Shown in pieces: positions 7,933-15,651 of a stretch of DNA of 64,000 bases. Source of the stretch: Amycolatopsis lexingtonensis (GTDB lineage Bacteria; Actinomycetota; Actinomycetes; Mycobacteriales; Pseudonocardiaceae); the NCBI RefSeq assembly GCF_014873755.1, contig NZ_JADBEG010000001.1:9026501-9090500 (forward strand), written 5' to 3'. Each line of letters starts with the position of its first letter. Positions within the stretch are counted from its first letter, which is position 1. The position numbers and the translations under genes were made by a program. The notes below the pieces were generated by a model that did no database searches, had not been told where the DNA came from, and saw only the letters and a program-made list of their open reading frames with translations.

Positions 7933-8592
7933 GTGCGTCTCGTGATCGCGCGGTGCCAGGTCGACTACGCCGGCCGGCTCACCGCCCACCTGCCGATGGC
8001 CACCCGCCTGCTGCTCGTGAAGTCCGACGGCTCGGTGTCGGTCCACTCCGACGACCGCGCGTACAAGCCGTTGAACTGGATGAGCCCGCCCTGCTGGCTG
8101 ATCGAGGACGGCAAGCTCTGGATCGTCGAGAACAAGCAGGGTGAAAAGCTGGTGATCTCGATCGACGAGGTCTTCCACGACTACACCCAGGCCCTCGGCG
8201 CGGAACCGGGCCTGCAGAAGGACGGCGTCGAGGCGCACCTGCAGGAACTGCTGGCCGAGCACATCAAGACCCTCGGCGACGGCTACACGCTGGTCCGCCG
8301 CGAATTCCCGACGGCGATCGGCCCGGTCGACATCATGGCCCGCGACGCCGACGGCCGTTCGGTGGCGGTGGAGATCAAGCGCCGCGGCGAAATCGACGGC
8401 GTCGAGCAGCTGACGCGGTACCTGGAGCTGCTCAACCGCGACCCGCTGCTGGCCCCGGTGCAGGGCGTGTTCGCGGCCCAGATCATCAAGCCGCAGGCCC
8501 GGACGCTGGCTGAGGACCGCGGGATCCGGTGCCTGACCCTGGACTACGACGAGCTGCGCGGCATCGAGTCCGACGAGTTCAGGCTGTTCTGA
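7933..8592 (+). CDS. nucS: Mismatch-specific endonuclease NucS/EndoMS
   Basis: 219 residues, full length for actinobacterial NucS. NucS replaces MutSL in most actinobacteria and cuts both strands at certain mismatches. The N-terminal DNA-binding half runs to about residue 110; the C-terminal RecB-like nuclease has Asp133 in GPVDIMARD and Glu147-x-Lys149 in VAVEIKRRG. It ends FRLF, consistent with the C-terminal sliding-clamp-binding tail described in this family. The last 17 bp, including the stop, are the left attachment core of the mobile element, so insertion leaves the protein unchanged. The integrase gene runs antisense into its last 49 bp. Confidence 0.93.
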   Translation: MRLVIARCQVDYAGRLTAHLPMATRLLLVKSDGSVSVHSDDRAYKPLNWMSPPCWLIEDGKLWIVENKQGEKLVISIDEVFHDYTQALGAEPGLQKDGVEAHLQELLAEHIKTLGDGYTLVRREFPTAIGPVDIMARDADGRSVAVEIKRRGEIDGVEQLTRYLELLNRDPLLAPVQGVFAAQIIKPQARTLAEDRGIRCLTLDYDELRGIESDEFRLF

Positions 8593-9932
8593 ATGGACGG
8601 GCTGGTCAGAGGGTGCCCCGGGCTGCCCTGGGGCACGTCGGGGGCGCATGGGGCCTCCCCGACCGCAGTCACAAGGTATGAACCATCGGCGTTGCGAGGG
8701 GCCCACATGGCGTCGATGGCCCCCTTCGTCCGGTCCTCGGATTCAGGCATGAGGTGTGCGTAGTACCGCAGGGTGACGCTGGGGTTGTGGTGTCCGAGGT
8801 GCGCGGCCACGGCGACGATCGACTCTCGAGCATCCAGCAGCGTCGAGGCGTAGAAGTGCCTCAACGCGTGCTGACCGTTCATGCGATCCGCCGGGATCCC
8901 CGCAACCTCTTGGGCCCGCCGCCACGCGTAGGTGTTGAAGTTGTTGCGGTTGCAGGCTGTGCGCTCCCGCGTGGTGACGAAAAGCTTCACCTTGACCGGC
9001 TTGCCGTTGGGCTCTTCCCACGGCAAGGTCACCTCGACCGCCGGGAACTGCGCCAGGTACGCGGCCAGCTCATCGCGCACACGCGGCGGCAAGGGCACCT
9101 CACGGACCTTGCCGCCCTTCGGCAGTGCGAAGCACAGCCTGTTTCCGACGATCTTCACCTGACGCTGGACGTTGACCTTCCCGCGTAGCCAGTCGATGTC
9201 ATCGGGAGACAGCCCGAACGACTCGCCCTGGCGCAGCCCCAGACCGGAACCCATCGGAATGAACGGCTTGTAGCGGTCCGGTAGGGCCGCGTGCATCCCC
9301 ATCACCCAGTCCCGCGACCACGGGACGATCTTCCGTGAGTCGGGCTTAGGTGCCTTGACCGAGCGCAGCCGGCACGGGTTCTTACTGATCACCTCGTTGT
9401 CGACCGCGCAGTTCAGCATGGCCGACACGTGAGAGAACACAACGGCCTTAGTGGACTCGGCAAGCGGATCACCCTTGGCTGTCTTCACGTGAGACAGCGA
9501 CTTCAGCCAGTTCTGAATAGCGGCGGGTTTCTGCGCAGCCTTCAGTTGCAACCGCCACAGCGGGTACGGCTCGACGTACCGGCGGAGACGGTCCTCGATG
9601 TTCTGGAGCGTCAGCGGGTCAAGGGTCAGGTTCGCCAGCCACTCACTCTTGGCATAGGTGCTGAACAGGACTTCGCCGGCCCGCTGGTCGATGTAGGTAC
9701 CGCGGAGCTTGTCCGCCTCGACCAGGTTGACGTGTGCTTCAGCGTCGCCCTTCTTGCGATAGGACTTCTTTCGCTCAGCGCCGTCTGGCTCGCGCCAGCG
9801 GCACAGCCAGCGGAGGCCCTTGCCGTACCGGTCGGTCTTGATCATGACCGGCTTGTCGTCTTCGTCAAGCAGCGGCTTGCCGGTGGCTTCGTCCTTCGCC
9901 TGTGTCCACCAGCGATCTTCGACGCTAGCCAT
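8544..9932 (-). CDS. int: Tyrosine recombinase/integrase
   Basis: 462 residues. An N-terminal SAM-like DNA-binding part precedes the catalytic domain with Arg234 ([10 protein letters not shown]), His355-x-x-Arg358 (HALRHF), a histidine in [11 protein letters not shown] near 378-382 and nucleophile Tyr391 (LRYYAH). The ATG at 9932 overlaps the repressor gene end by 8 bp, so the two are cotranscribed. The last ten codons lie beyond the attachment core, antisense to nucS. Joining the core to the other element end, as in the excised circle, gives an immediate TGA after Asn452, so the integrase C-terminus differs between integrated and circular forms. Confidence 0.93.
   Translation of the reverse strand: MASVEDRWWTQAKDEATGKPLLDEDDKPVMIKTDRYGKGLRWLCRWREPDGAERKKSYRKKGDAEAHVNLVEADKLRGTYIDQRAGEVLFSTYAKSEWLANLTLDPLTLQNIEDRLRRYVEPYPLWRLQLKAAQKPAAIQNWLKSLSHVKTAKGDPLAESTKAVVFSHVSAMLNCAVDNEVISKNPCRLRSVKAPKPDSRKIVPWSRDWVMGMHAALPDRYKPFIPMGSGLGLRQGESFGLSPDDIDWLRGKVNVQRQVKIVGNRLCFALPKGGKVREVPLPPRVRDELAAYLAQFPAVEVTLPWEEPNGKPVKVKLFVTTRERTACNRNNFNTYAWRRAQEVAGIPADRMNGQHALRHFYASTLLDARESIVAVAAHLGHHNPSVTLRYYAHLMPESEDRTKGAIDAMWAPRNADGSYLVTAVGEAPCAPDVPQGSPGHPLTSPSIQNSLNSSDSMPRSSS
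8576..8592. repeat. attL core (17 bp)
   Basis: AGTTCAGGCTGTTCTGA, identical to 22522-22538. It is the last five codons plus stop of nucS, so the target gene is restored on integration. Confidence 0.92.
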
Positions 9933-10515
9933 CGGTCTCCCCTTCTGCCGGCGCTCTGAGTTGGCTCTCGGCGATCCACTGGAGGATGGGCACAACTCGC
10001 CCGGGTGAGAGGTCGTTCCTTCGGCAGAACGCGGAGAGCGCGGACCCAAGCCTGACCAGCTGATCCCAGTGCGGCCCGCCTTCGCGGGCGGTCAACTCGG
10101 GTTCGACGAGTGGGTTGTTGTCGGCCCTGAAGGTCAGCTTCCGCTGACGGTCGCGGTGACTGCGGGTCTCGTATGTGAGCGGCTCAAGGCCGTTGGCCCA
10201 CACCCATGCCTGCCGGGCGGTAGCGCTGATGTTGGGGGAGAGCTGCACCTCCGTGTCGTCTGCCTCTGGGGGGAGCAGGAGACGGTTAGGGGTCGCGTCC
10301 AGCGCTAGCGCAAGGGCAACCAGGTCGCTCACGTCTACGCGACGGGCTCCCTGCTCGACCTTGGTCACACCACTCGGTAGGAGTTTCTGTCCAACCCAGT
10401 CGGACATGCTCGCCGCGAGGTCGCGCACCTTCAGGCCGCGGATCTCCCGCAACTCCTTGACGTTGCGGGCCACCCGCTGGTCAGTTGTTTCCACATCGGA
10501 AACCTTATCACGCAT
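9925..10515 (-). CDS. XRE-family helix-turn-helix repressor of the element
   Basis: 196 residues. Residues 8-75 form a Cro/C1-type helix-turn-helix (RVARNVKELREIRGLKVRDL, then PSGVTKVEQGARRVDVSDL). The C-terminal 120 residues are unlike LexA-type peptidases, so SOS-type self-cleavage is not indicated. It is divergent from the Xis-like gene and upstream of the integrase, the usual place for an immunity repressor. The ATG at 10515 is chosen; an in-frame start at 10554 would add 13 residues and overlap a candidate operator. Confidence 0.8.
   Translation of the reverse strand: MRDKVSDVETTDQRVARNVKELREIRGLKVRDLAASMSDWVGQKLLPSGVTKVEQGARRVDVSDLVALALALDATPNRLLLPPEADDTEVQLSPNISATARQAWVWANGLEPLTYETRSHRDRQRKLTFRADNNPLVEPELTAREGGPHWDQLVRLGSALSAFCRRNDLSPGRVVPILQWIAESQLRAPAEGETDG
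10487..10503. promoter_or_regulatory. Candidate operator O1, GTTTCC-N5-GGAAAC
   Basis: A perfect inverted repeat (6-bp arms, 5-bp spacer) inside the first codons of the repressor gene. A near copy lies 60 bp away across the divergent promoter region, the arrangement expected of repressor operators. Confidence 0.5.
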
Positions 10516-10546
10516 CTTGCGAACGACGGAGACATGAGCTAATCTA

Positions 10547-10563
10547 GTTCCCAAGATGGAAAC
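10547..10563. promoter_or_regulatory. Candidate operator O2, GTTCCC-N5-GGAAAC
   Basis: Same spacing as O1 with one mismatch in the left arm. It sits 24 bases before the Xis-like gene and between the divergent starts. Confidence 0.5.
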
Positions 10564-10586
10564 GGACCGACCCGAAAGGCGAACAG

Positions 10587-10790
10587 GTGGACAAGACGCT
10601 GATGCCGGACCTGGCTACGCGGCGGGAGGTCGCTGACTACCTCAAGCTCAGCGCCAACACGCTGTCTCAGATGGCTTACGAGGGCCGCGGGCCCCGCTAC
10701 ATCCTGGTCGGGAACCGGGCGCGCTACGCCTGGGAAGACGTGAAGACCTGGCTCGAAAGCCAGACGGTTGGCGGACCGATCGCCGCCTGA
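10587..10790 (+). CDS. Excisionase-like helix-turn-helix protein
   Basis: 67 residues from a GTG. The protein is almost entirely a winged helix-turn-helix of the MerR/AlpA type: ATRREVADYLKLSANTLSQM, then RGPRYILVGNRARYAWEDVKTWLES. Size, basic charge and position beside the repressor and integrase fit an Xis-like directionality factor. It could instead be an activator of the rightward operon, which starts just downstream. Confidence 0.75.
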   Translation: MDKTLMPDLATRREVADYLKLSANTLSQMAYEGRGPRYILVGNRARYAWEDVKTWLESQTVGGPIAA

Positions 10791-10800
10791 AATCAAGGAA

Positions 10801-10827
10801 CCGCCCCGGGATTGCGGCCCGAGGCGG
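10801..10827 (+). terminator. GC-rich hairpin between Xis-like gene and the rightward operon
   Basis: CCGCC-C-CGGG, loop ATTGCGG, then CCCG-A-GGCGG. No T-run follows, so it may be an attenuator or RNA-stability hairpin rather than a strong terminator. Confidence 0.45.
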
Positions 10828-10864
10828 CTCAGCCACCCCCTAGGTCTGCAAGGAGACCACGAAG

Positions 10865-11227
10865 ATGACGATCACCGAGTTTACCCCCAACGTCACCCCC
10901 GAGGCCATCGGCTGGAAGGTCGAACCGACCCTCCCGGACTACGTCTGCGCCACCGACTGGTGCGACCACTCCGACTGCACCCCCTACCTGGACATCGACG
11001 GCAAGTGGTACTCCCACAAGCGCCTCGTGATCGCCCCGTTCCCGGAGCAGGACTTCGACCTCGAGATCTTCCGTATGGACACCCGGTCCGGGGACACCTG
11101 GACCGAAGGGGACATGAAGTTCGCCGCCGCGTCGGCTGAGGCCATGTCCGCCGAGGGCCCCCAGCACTTCGCCCACCTGCTCTACTCGATCTTCTGCGCG
11201 GGCCGCAAGGTCGGGGGTGCCGCGTGA
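10865..11227 (+). CDS. Hypothetical Cys/Trp-rich protein (possibly DUF6907-like)
   Basis: 120 residues from ATG with a GGAG ribosome site 10 bases upstream. It contains a compact cysteine/histidine patch, [11 protein letters not shown], at residues 29-39 that could bind a metal, then an acidic C-terminal half. This resembles DUF6907-type proteins of actinobacterial mobile elements, but the match is from memory of the motif only. First gene of a chain in which each stop overlaps the next start (GTGA). Confidence 0.7.
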   Translation: MTITEFTPNVTPEAIGWKVEPTLPDYVCATDWCDHSDCTPYLDIDGKWYSHKRLVIAPFPEQDFDLEIFRMDTRSGDTWTEGDMKFAAASAEAMSAEGPQHFAHLLYSIFCAGRKVGGAA

Positions 11228-11478
11228 CCACCGCGACCTACCCGGAGTTGGACCCAAACTGGGTGCTCGACACCCTTTCCCGCCTGCTAGTCGAGGACTA
11301 CGCCGATGAGGCTGTCACCTTGGCGGCCGGTCGTCCGGCGATGACGGACACGGACCGACTGGTCGGCACCGGTCGGGCGCTGAGCTATCTGTACGTGCTG
11401 ACTGCGGGCCGTCTGGGGCGGACCTACGAACAGCAGGCTGCGATGCGCGACGCCGCAGAGTCGGAGGTGGCCAAGTGA
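11224..11478 (+). CDS. Hypothetical small protein
   Basis: 84 residues; the GTG start overlaps the previous stop by 4 bp and the end overlaps the next start in the same way. Predicted largely alpha-helical with no recognised motif (central segment [19 protein letters not shown]). Coupled translation within the early operon is the only functional clue. Confidence 0.65.
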   Translation: MTTATYPELDPNWVLDTLSRLLVEDYADEAVTLAAGRPAMTDTDRLVGTGRALSYLYVLTAGRLGRTYEQQAAMRDAAESEVAK

Positions 11479-11690
11479 CCGCCCCCGTTGAACACGCCGA
11501 CGTAGCCCACTTCGTCGACCTCGCCACCGCGTGGGCGCGAAAGGTCGGTCTGGAATACGACCTCGTCGAACTCCGCGCCCAGATCGGCGCGGCTCTCGAC
11601 GCCACCCAACTCCACAACCCGAAGTCCGTCCGCGTGGCGGGGTACGTGCGGATCGCGGAGCTGATCTACGGACCCGAGGAAAAGCTGTGA
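11475..11690 (+). CDS. Hypothetical small protein
   Basis: 71 residues from a GTG in a 4-bp overlap. Helical and mildly acidic; contains HFVDLATAWARKVGLEYDLV and RVAGYVRIAELIYG. No family recognised. It is part of the coupled gene chain upstream of the replication gene. Confidence 0.65.
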   Translation: MTAPVEHADVAHFVDLATAWARKVGLEYDLVELRAQIGAALDATQLHNPKSVRVAGYVRIAELIYGPEEKL

Positions 11691-12037
11691 GTCTGCAAGA
11701 GGGCCGCAAGGACCGTGACGCCGGTGTGGACGCTGTTCTGTCCGCCGACGTTGCGGCCCACCGCGGCGACCGCGACCGGGTCGAGAAGCCGTTCTACTTC
11801 TTGGTCCGGTCGGGCTCGCCTTTCACCGCCGACCACGTCGACAAGCTGGTGTCGACCGATGGTGGGGGCCCGTACAACCGCCTGCTGATCGCCGTCGTGA
11901 TGCTCACGGCGGCCCGCAGGGGCGAGATCACCGAGGTATTCGACCGCCGTCCGGTTGCGTCCACCAGGCGCAGCCGGCATGGCGCGAAACTCCGTTGGTG
12001 GCGCGGCATCACAGCCGAGAACGAGGCTGCCGCGTGA
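11687..12037 (+). CDS. Hypothetical protein
   Basis: 116 residues, GTG start in a 4-bp overlap. The N-terminal third is highly charged (EGRKDRDAG, AAHRGDRDRVEKPFYF), the middle hydrophobic (RLLIAVVMLTAARRGEIT), and the tail basic (RRSRHGAKLRWWRG). The hydrophobic stretch is short for a membrane helix. No family recognised. Confidence 0.6.
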   Translation: MSLQEGRKDRDAGVDAVLSADVAAHRGDRDRVEKPFYFLVRSGSPFTADHVDKLVSTDGGGPYNRLLIAVVMLTAARRGEITEVFDRRPVASTRRSRHGAKLRWWRGITAENEAAA

Positions 12038-12231
12038 TCAACTGTAAGCCCCCGGTTGACTCCGCCATGTGCGCGTCCTTCTCCTGCGCAGCACTGGCGG
12101 TTGAGTCCCGGGTTAGCGGCGGGCGGTGGCCTTCGGGCGATCATCTCCCCGCCCGCCGCGTCTACTTCCCCACGCCCCCGGTGCGATCGCGTCCGCACCG
12201 GGGGCTGTGGGGTCCCTGGGAGTGCGCATGA
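12034..12231 (+). CDS. Doubtful small open reading frame
   Basis: 65 codons that keep the 4-bp overlap pattern at both ends (GTGA at 12034, ATGA at 12228), with fairly GC-rich third positions. Against it, the frame crosses two strong GC-rich inverted repeats (12117-12160 and 12175-12204) and the peptide is proline- and arginine-rich without structure. It may be a coupling peptide or an untranslated leader of the replication gene. Confidence 0.35.
   Translation: MINCKPPVDSAMCASFSCAALAVESRVSGGRWPSGDHLPARRVYFPTPPVRSRPHRGLWGPWECA
12175..12204 (+). terminator. 10-bp GC hairpin upstream of the replication gene
   Basis: CCCCCGGTGC, 10-base loop, GCACCGGGGG. No T-run. Its position 24 bases before the replication gene start suggests attenuation or translation control. 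Confidence 0.5.
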
Positions 12232-13358
12232 GTTACCAAGCGGTTGAGTGGGCGTTCTTGCACGCCCCGATCCCTGATGACGAGAAGGGCGTCAGCCCGA
12301 AGGCGGCGACTCTCGTTGCCGTGCTAGCCGCGCTCGCTCACCATGCTGAGGTCGACGGCTCGGCGGCGTTCCCCTCCGTCAAGCGGATGGCTGGGATGAC
12401 CCATCTATCTGAACGAGTTATCCCAGGCGCCGTCGAGCGCCTGAGAACTCTTGGGTTGATCAAGCCCGGTCGTGAGGTGGCGAAGTGGAAGAAGCTCCGG
12501 GCCGACAACCGACCGAAGATCTGGGATCTCCAGGTGAAGCGGCACTACCAGAATTGCGCCGAGTGCATTCGCCAGGAGGAACGAGCGAAGGAACGGGGTG
12601 AACGGGATGCACCCCGCGACCTGAACCCAGTGCACCCCGTTGGGGAACGACCTGAACCCGATGCACCTCGCGGGATGAACGGGGTTCCGGAACGGGGTGA
12701 ACCCGATGCACCCGAAGAGTCCTTAAAGAGTCCTAAGAAAAGTCCTCTCGACGACGCACCTCAGGAGTCGGAGGAACGACAGAAGCTGAAGACAGCCTTC
12801 GCCATGCTCTGTCAGGCATATGGAGGCCTTAAGGGGCCATACGACGACGCAGCTCGAGAGTTCGTCCGTGCCCTCCAAGAGGTGGATGCTCCGACGCTGG
12901 TCGAGGCCGCTCGCACATACCGACTTGAGCTGAGCGATCCGAAGCACCGAGTGTTCCTGCACAAGTGGTTGCGTCAAGGCTTCTGGAAGAACCAGAAAGT
13001 GGCCCAGACTGGGCCAGACCTCGGCGGCTACCACGGAGCCGAGGAACTTCCCCGCAGTCTCGTCGTAGACATCCTGGGGCCAGACCACTGGACCCCACCA
13101 ACGCCGCCACGTGAGATCACCGACGGCCCGCATGAGGGTCTGGTGCAGTACGGCGAGCGCCAGAACGATCTCCGCTTCCAGGCACGCCAGGAACAGGCGT
13201 GGTTTGAGATGAACGCCCGCGCTCACCGTGGTCTTGATCCGATCACCGGGGAGCCGAGCAGCACAGCGAAGCCAATAAGGGGGTCGTCGTGGCGGGAACC
13301 CGTCCGTGACCCCGGTACGGGAAGGGCTATCGACCGGTACGAGGAGTACGCAGCATGA
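12228..13358 (+). CDS. Helix-turn-helix replication initiator-like protein
   Basis: 376 residues. Residues 1-105 are a winged helix-turn-helix with KAATLVAVLAALAHHAE and SVKRMAGMTHLSERVIPGAV, as in phage and plasmid replication proteins of the lambda O/primosomal type. Residues about 120-170 form a low-complexity acidic linker made of repeated E-R-P-E-P-D-A-P-like units; at DNA level this is a set of 17-bp iterons. The C-terminal part resembles no family I can name. A replication origin inside the initiator gene is known from lambda-type phages. Coupled by ATGA to the next gene. Confidence 0.72.
   Translation: MSYQAVEWAFLHAPIPDDEKGVSPKAATLVAVLAALAHHAEVDGSAAFPSVKRMAGMTHLSERVIPGAVERLRTLGLIKPGREVAKWKKLRADNRPKIWDLQVKRHYQNCAECIRQEERAKERGERDAPRDLNPVHPVGERPEPDAPRGMNGVPERGEPDAPEESLKSPKKSPLDDAPQESEERQKLKTAFAMLCQAYGGLKGPYDDAAREFVRALQEVDAPTLVEAARTYRLELSDPKHRVFLHKWLRQGFWKNQKVAQTGPDLGGYHGAEELPRSLVVDILGPDHWTPPTPPREITDGPHEGLVQYGERQNDLRFQARQEQAWFEMNARAHRGLDPITGEPSSTAKPIRGSSWREPVRDPGTGRAIDRYEEYAA
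12599..12714 (+). repeat. Four 17-bp iterons, candidate replication origin
   Basis: Copies of TGAACCCGATGCACCCC at 12599-12615, 12622-12638, 12653-12669 and 12698-12714, each with zero to three mismatches to that consensus. An unusually A-rich stretch (TTAAAGAGTCCTAAGAAAAG) follows at 12722. Iterons beside an A/T-rich segment, within the initiator gene, are the classic layout of a theta origin. Confidence 0.6.
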
Positions 13359-13561
13359 TCAACGAAGACGCTTGGTACCACCAAGCCTGGCTGCGGTTCC
13401 TGAAGCTGCCTGCTAAGCAGATGTGGCTGAAGGCCCGCGGCTACACCATGTCGGAGAACGAAGCCCGACTCCGACAGGCGTTCAACTCCTCGTGGCCAGC
13501 CGGCTGCGTCACCTGTCGCCGACGGCGTTGCCGCTGCGGCGAAGCTCAGGAGGCGAAGTGA
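13355..13561 (+). CDS. Hypothetical small protein with C-terminal CxxC motifs
   Basis: 68 residues; ATG overlaps the replication gene stop. Tryptophan-rich N-terminus (AWYHQAWLRFLKLPAKQMWL) and a basic, cysteine-containing tail, GCVTCRRRRCRCG, which could bind zinc or nucleic acid. No family recognised. Confidence 0.6.
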   Translation: MINEDAWYHQAWLRFLKLPAKQMWLKARGYTMSENEARLRQAFNSSWPAGCVTCRRRRCRCGEAQEAK

Positions 13562-13830
13562 CGCCGGAACCACTCGAGGCAGACCGGGTCACACCCGGAT
13601 CAGACGAGTGGGTAGCCGCTGTCCAGGAGTTCGAACAGGACAACGGCTACCCGCCCTGGGCAGTCGTCGGCCCTGACGGCTGGTGCGTTAGCCGCTTCCC
13701 TGAAGGACCCGGCGTCGCCTGGACTGCCGCCGGCCTCCGCCAACTCCGCCAACACACAGCCGACATCCCCGGAGCCTTCCGCGCATGGGGGAGCCTGCTC
13801 AACCAAATCAGCCGCAAGGAGAACCAGTGA
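13558..13830 (+). CDS. Hypothetical protein
   Basis: 90 residues from a GTG in a 4-bp overlap. It contains DNGYPPWAVVGPDGWCVSRF, a small beta-rich pattern, then a helical tail. No function can be assigned; coupling to both neighbours supports that it is expressed. Confidence 0.6.
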   Translation: MTPEPLEADRVTPGSDEWVAAVQEFEQDNGYPPWAVVGPDGWCVSRFPEGPGVAWTAAGLRQLRQHTADIPGAFRAWGSLLNQISRKENQ

Positions 13831-14051
13831 CCACAGCTGAACAGCCGGAGCACCGGTGCTCCGCAGACATCCGCCGCGATGTCGACGCCTACCGAGCGGC
13901 CCTCACCGAAACTGCCCGTGGCGGGGACCGCGACGAGTACAGCGACGCACTGGCCAGCCTCCGCGCAGCAGAAGCCGAGCTGAAGGAAGCCGAGCTTCGC
14001 GAATTCAACACCCTCACTGAGGGACTCAACCGCGGCAACGCCGCCGCCTAA
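13827..14051 (+). CDS. Hypothetical helical protein
   Basis: 74 residues from a GTG overlapping the previous stop. The region from residue 12 on is alanine/glutamate/arginine-rich and probably a coiled coil (ALASLRAAEAELKEAELREF). An in-frame ATG 42 bases upstream is possible but breaks the 4-bp overlap pattern. Confidence 0.6.
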   Translation: MTTAEQPEHRCSADIRRDVDAYRAALTETARGGDRDEYSDALASLRAAEAELKEAELREFNTLTEGLNRGNAAA

Positions 14052-14067
14052 CACAGGAAGTCAGCAG

Positions 14068-14391
14068 ATGACTCGCTCTCGCCCCTCCAACGGCAGCTAC
14101 CAGATCACGCAGATGCTCGCTGCCACCAACTACCGCAGCCACGGCCTGTACCTCCACGCCGTGGGCGACCCCAACAACCCGCAGATCGTGCACCAGTCCG
14201 ACAACTCCACCATCACCGGCGTCATGACCCTCACCCCGAACGGCCAGTACTGCGATGTCAAGACCGCCGGCGGTCTGACCGCCCGGTTCCTCGCGAACCG
14301 CTTGGAGTGGTTCGACTCCGCCGGCGTCGCCTCCCCCAGCTCGAACACGACGGACCCGGATTACTACGGGACCCCCGTCACCGCCTCCTGA
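14068..14391 (+). CDS. Hypothetical protein, beta-rich
   Basis: 107 residues from ATG with an AGGAAG ribosome site. Rich in Thr, Asn, Ser and Gly with alternating hydrophobics (QIVHQSDNSTITGVMTLTPN), suggesting a small beta domain. The composition recalls phage decoration or tail proteins, but no family match can be claimed. Confidence 0.6.
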   Translation: MTRSRPSNGSYQITQMLAATNYRSHGLYLHAVGDPNNPQIVHQSDNSTITGVMTLTPNGQYCDVKTAGGLTARFLANRLEWFDSAGVASPSSNTTDPDYYGTPVTAS

Positions 14392-14411
14392 CCCGAAAGG
14401 ACACAAGCCTC

Positions 14412-14990
14412 ATGACCAGCACCCCTGGCACCCACTCCATCGGCGAACGCCTCGCCGCGCACCACCAGCAGCGCGCAACCGAACGCGCAGCCGCTCAGGC
14501 CGCCGTGCAGCCGGAGCAGCCCGCGGACCGCCAGCCCGGCATCGAAGCCTTCCGTGCCCTTCAGGCTCAGGTGGACGGTGCACACACCGCCCTGTCCGAG
14601 GCCCTCCGTGAGGGCGCGATGAAGTCCGTCATCGCAGACCGGGAACAGAAGCTCGCCATCGCGAAGGAGAACGTCAGCCGCGCTGTCGACGCTGCCCCCG
14701 ACCCGATGGCCGCCCGCGCCCTGGCAGCGTTCACCGCGAACGAGCAGGACCGCCCGACCCGACCCATCACCGCCGGCGACATGATCCTCGAGGCTGCGTC
14801 CGTCTCCCGCGGGCGGGAACGCTACCTGGAGAACCAGGTCAAGGTCATGGGGGACTGGGAGCAGTTCCGCGACGAGCGGGACCACCCCGAGCGGCAGGCA
14901 GCAGCCAACCGGGAACTCCTGATCGGGCAGCTACAGGCCCTTCGCGAAGCCAAGGCAGAAGCAAACCCCGAAGCGCCGGCGGAGGCCTGA
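14412..14990 (+). CDS. Hypothetical coiled-coil protein
   Basis: 192 residues from ATG. The sequence is dominated by Ala, Glu, Gln and Arg and is predicted almost fully helical, with a long coiled-coil from about 15 to 100. An ordered patch follows, RPITAGDMILEAASVSRGRER. Scaffolding proteins and minor structural proteins of phages can look like this, but no capsid gene is nearby. Function unknown. Confidence 0.65.
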   Translation: MTSTPGTHSIGERLAAHHQQRATERAAAQAAVQPEQPADRQPGIEAFRALQAQVDGAHTALSEALREGAMKSVIADREQKLAIAKENVSRAVDAAPDPMAARALAAFTANEQDRPTRPITAGDMILEAASVSRGRERYLENQVKVMGDWEQFRDERDHPERQAAANRELLIGQLQALREAKAEANPEAPAEA

Positions 14991-14997
14991 ACCCTTT

Positions 14998-15059
14998 GGA
15001 CGGTCCGGGTGGGGTCTGACCCCATGGAACGCGTTGATCTAGGCGCCACCCGGGCGTCC
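14998..15059 (+). other. Extended inverted repeat upstream of the HGG-motif gene
   Basis: GGACG...TCCGGGTGG at 14998-15012 pairs with CCACCCGG...CGTCC at 15046-15059, and the loop holds a further hairpin TGGGGT-CTG-ACCCCA. It could be a terminator, a regulatory RNA fold, or a packaging/cos-like site given the terminase-region gene that follows. Confidence 0.45.
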
Positions 15060-15108
15060 TGACTTGCGATAAGTGTCAATATCCGAACTCAGGGAAGGGG
15101 TGGTCACG

Positions 15109-15651
15109 GTGCAGTGCACGGCCACCAGCAAGCAGTCAGGGGAGCGGTGCAAGAAGCCCCCGCGTCGTGGCGCCACGGTGTGCCACTTCCACGGCGGGAG
15201 CGCCCCTCAGGTCCAGGCCAAGGCCGCCGTGAACCTGGCCGAACAGGACCTCCGCCGGTGGTGGGCAGCGCAGGAACACCCGCCAGTGGACGACCCGTTG
15301 CGGGAGCTTCAGCTCCTGACCGGCGAGCTACTGGCGTGGAAGGACCTGCTCCGTACCCGCATCGGGGAGCTGACCACCATCGGATACCGGGGTATGACCT
15401 CGGAGCAGGTCCGGGCTGAGGTCCAGCTCTACCGCGACGCCGTCACTCAGCTGGGCTCCCTGCTCACCTCCATCGCCAAGCTCCGCATCGACGAGCGGCT
15501 GTGCGAGATCGAACACACCAAGGCTGTGGCTCTCGCAGCTGCCGTTGAGGCCGCCGTCGCTGAGGTCGGACTGCCGGCCGCCGACGCACGCCGTGCCCGC
15601 CTCGCTGTGGTACGCCACCTGCGGGCCGTAGAGGACGGAGAGGCCGCGTGA
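15109..15651 (+). CDS. HGG-motif zinc-binding phage protein, possibly small-terminase-like
   Basis: 180 residues. The N-terminus carries a putative zinc site, Cys3 and Cys14 with Cys25 and His27/His29, in RCKKPPRRGATVCHFHGGSA. This motif is widespread in actinophage and Streptomyces prophage proteins, often encoded where the small terminase lies. The rest is helical (LRELQLLTGELLAWKDLLRT and a C-terminal coiled coil). The GTG at 15109 follows AGGGAAGGGG by 8 bases; GTGs at 15073 and 15100 are alternatives. Small-terminase function is inference; no large terminase exists here. Confidence 0.6.
   Translation: MQCTATSKQSGERCKKPPRRGATVCHFHGGSAPQVQAKAAVNLAEQDLRRWWAAQEHPPVDDPLRELQLLTGELLAWKDLLRTRIGELTTIGYRGMTSEQVRAEVQLYRDAVTQLGSLLTSIAKLRIDERLCEIEHTKAVALAAAVEAAVAEVGLPAADARRARLAVVRHLRAVEDGEAA

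Noticed and set aside
8576..8592. tRNA gene as the attachment target
   Set aside because: The repeated bases are the nucS 3' end; no tRNA fold is present near either junction.
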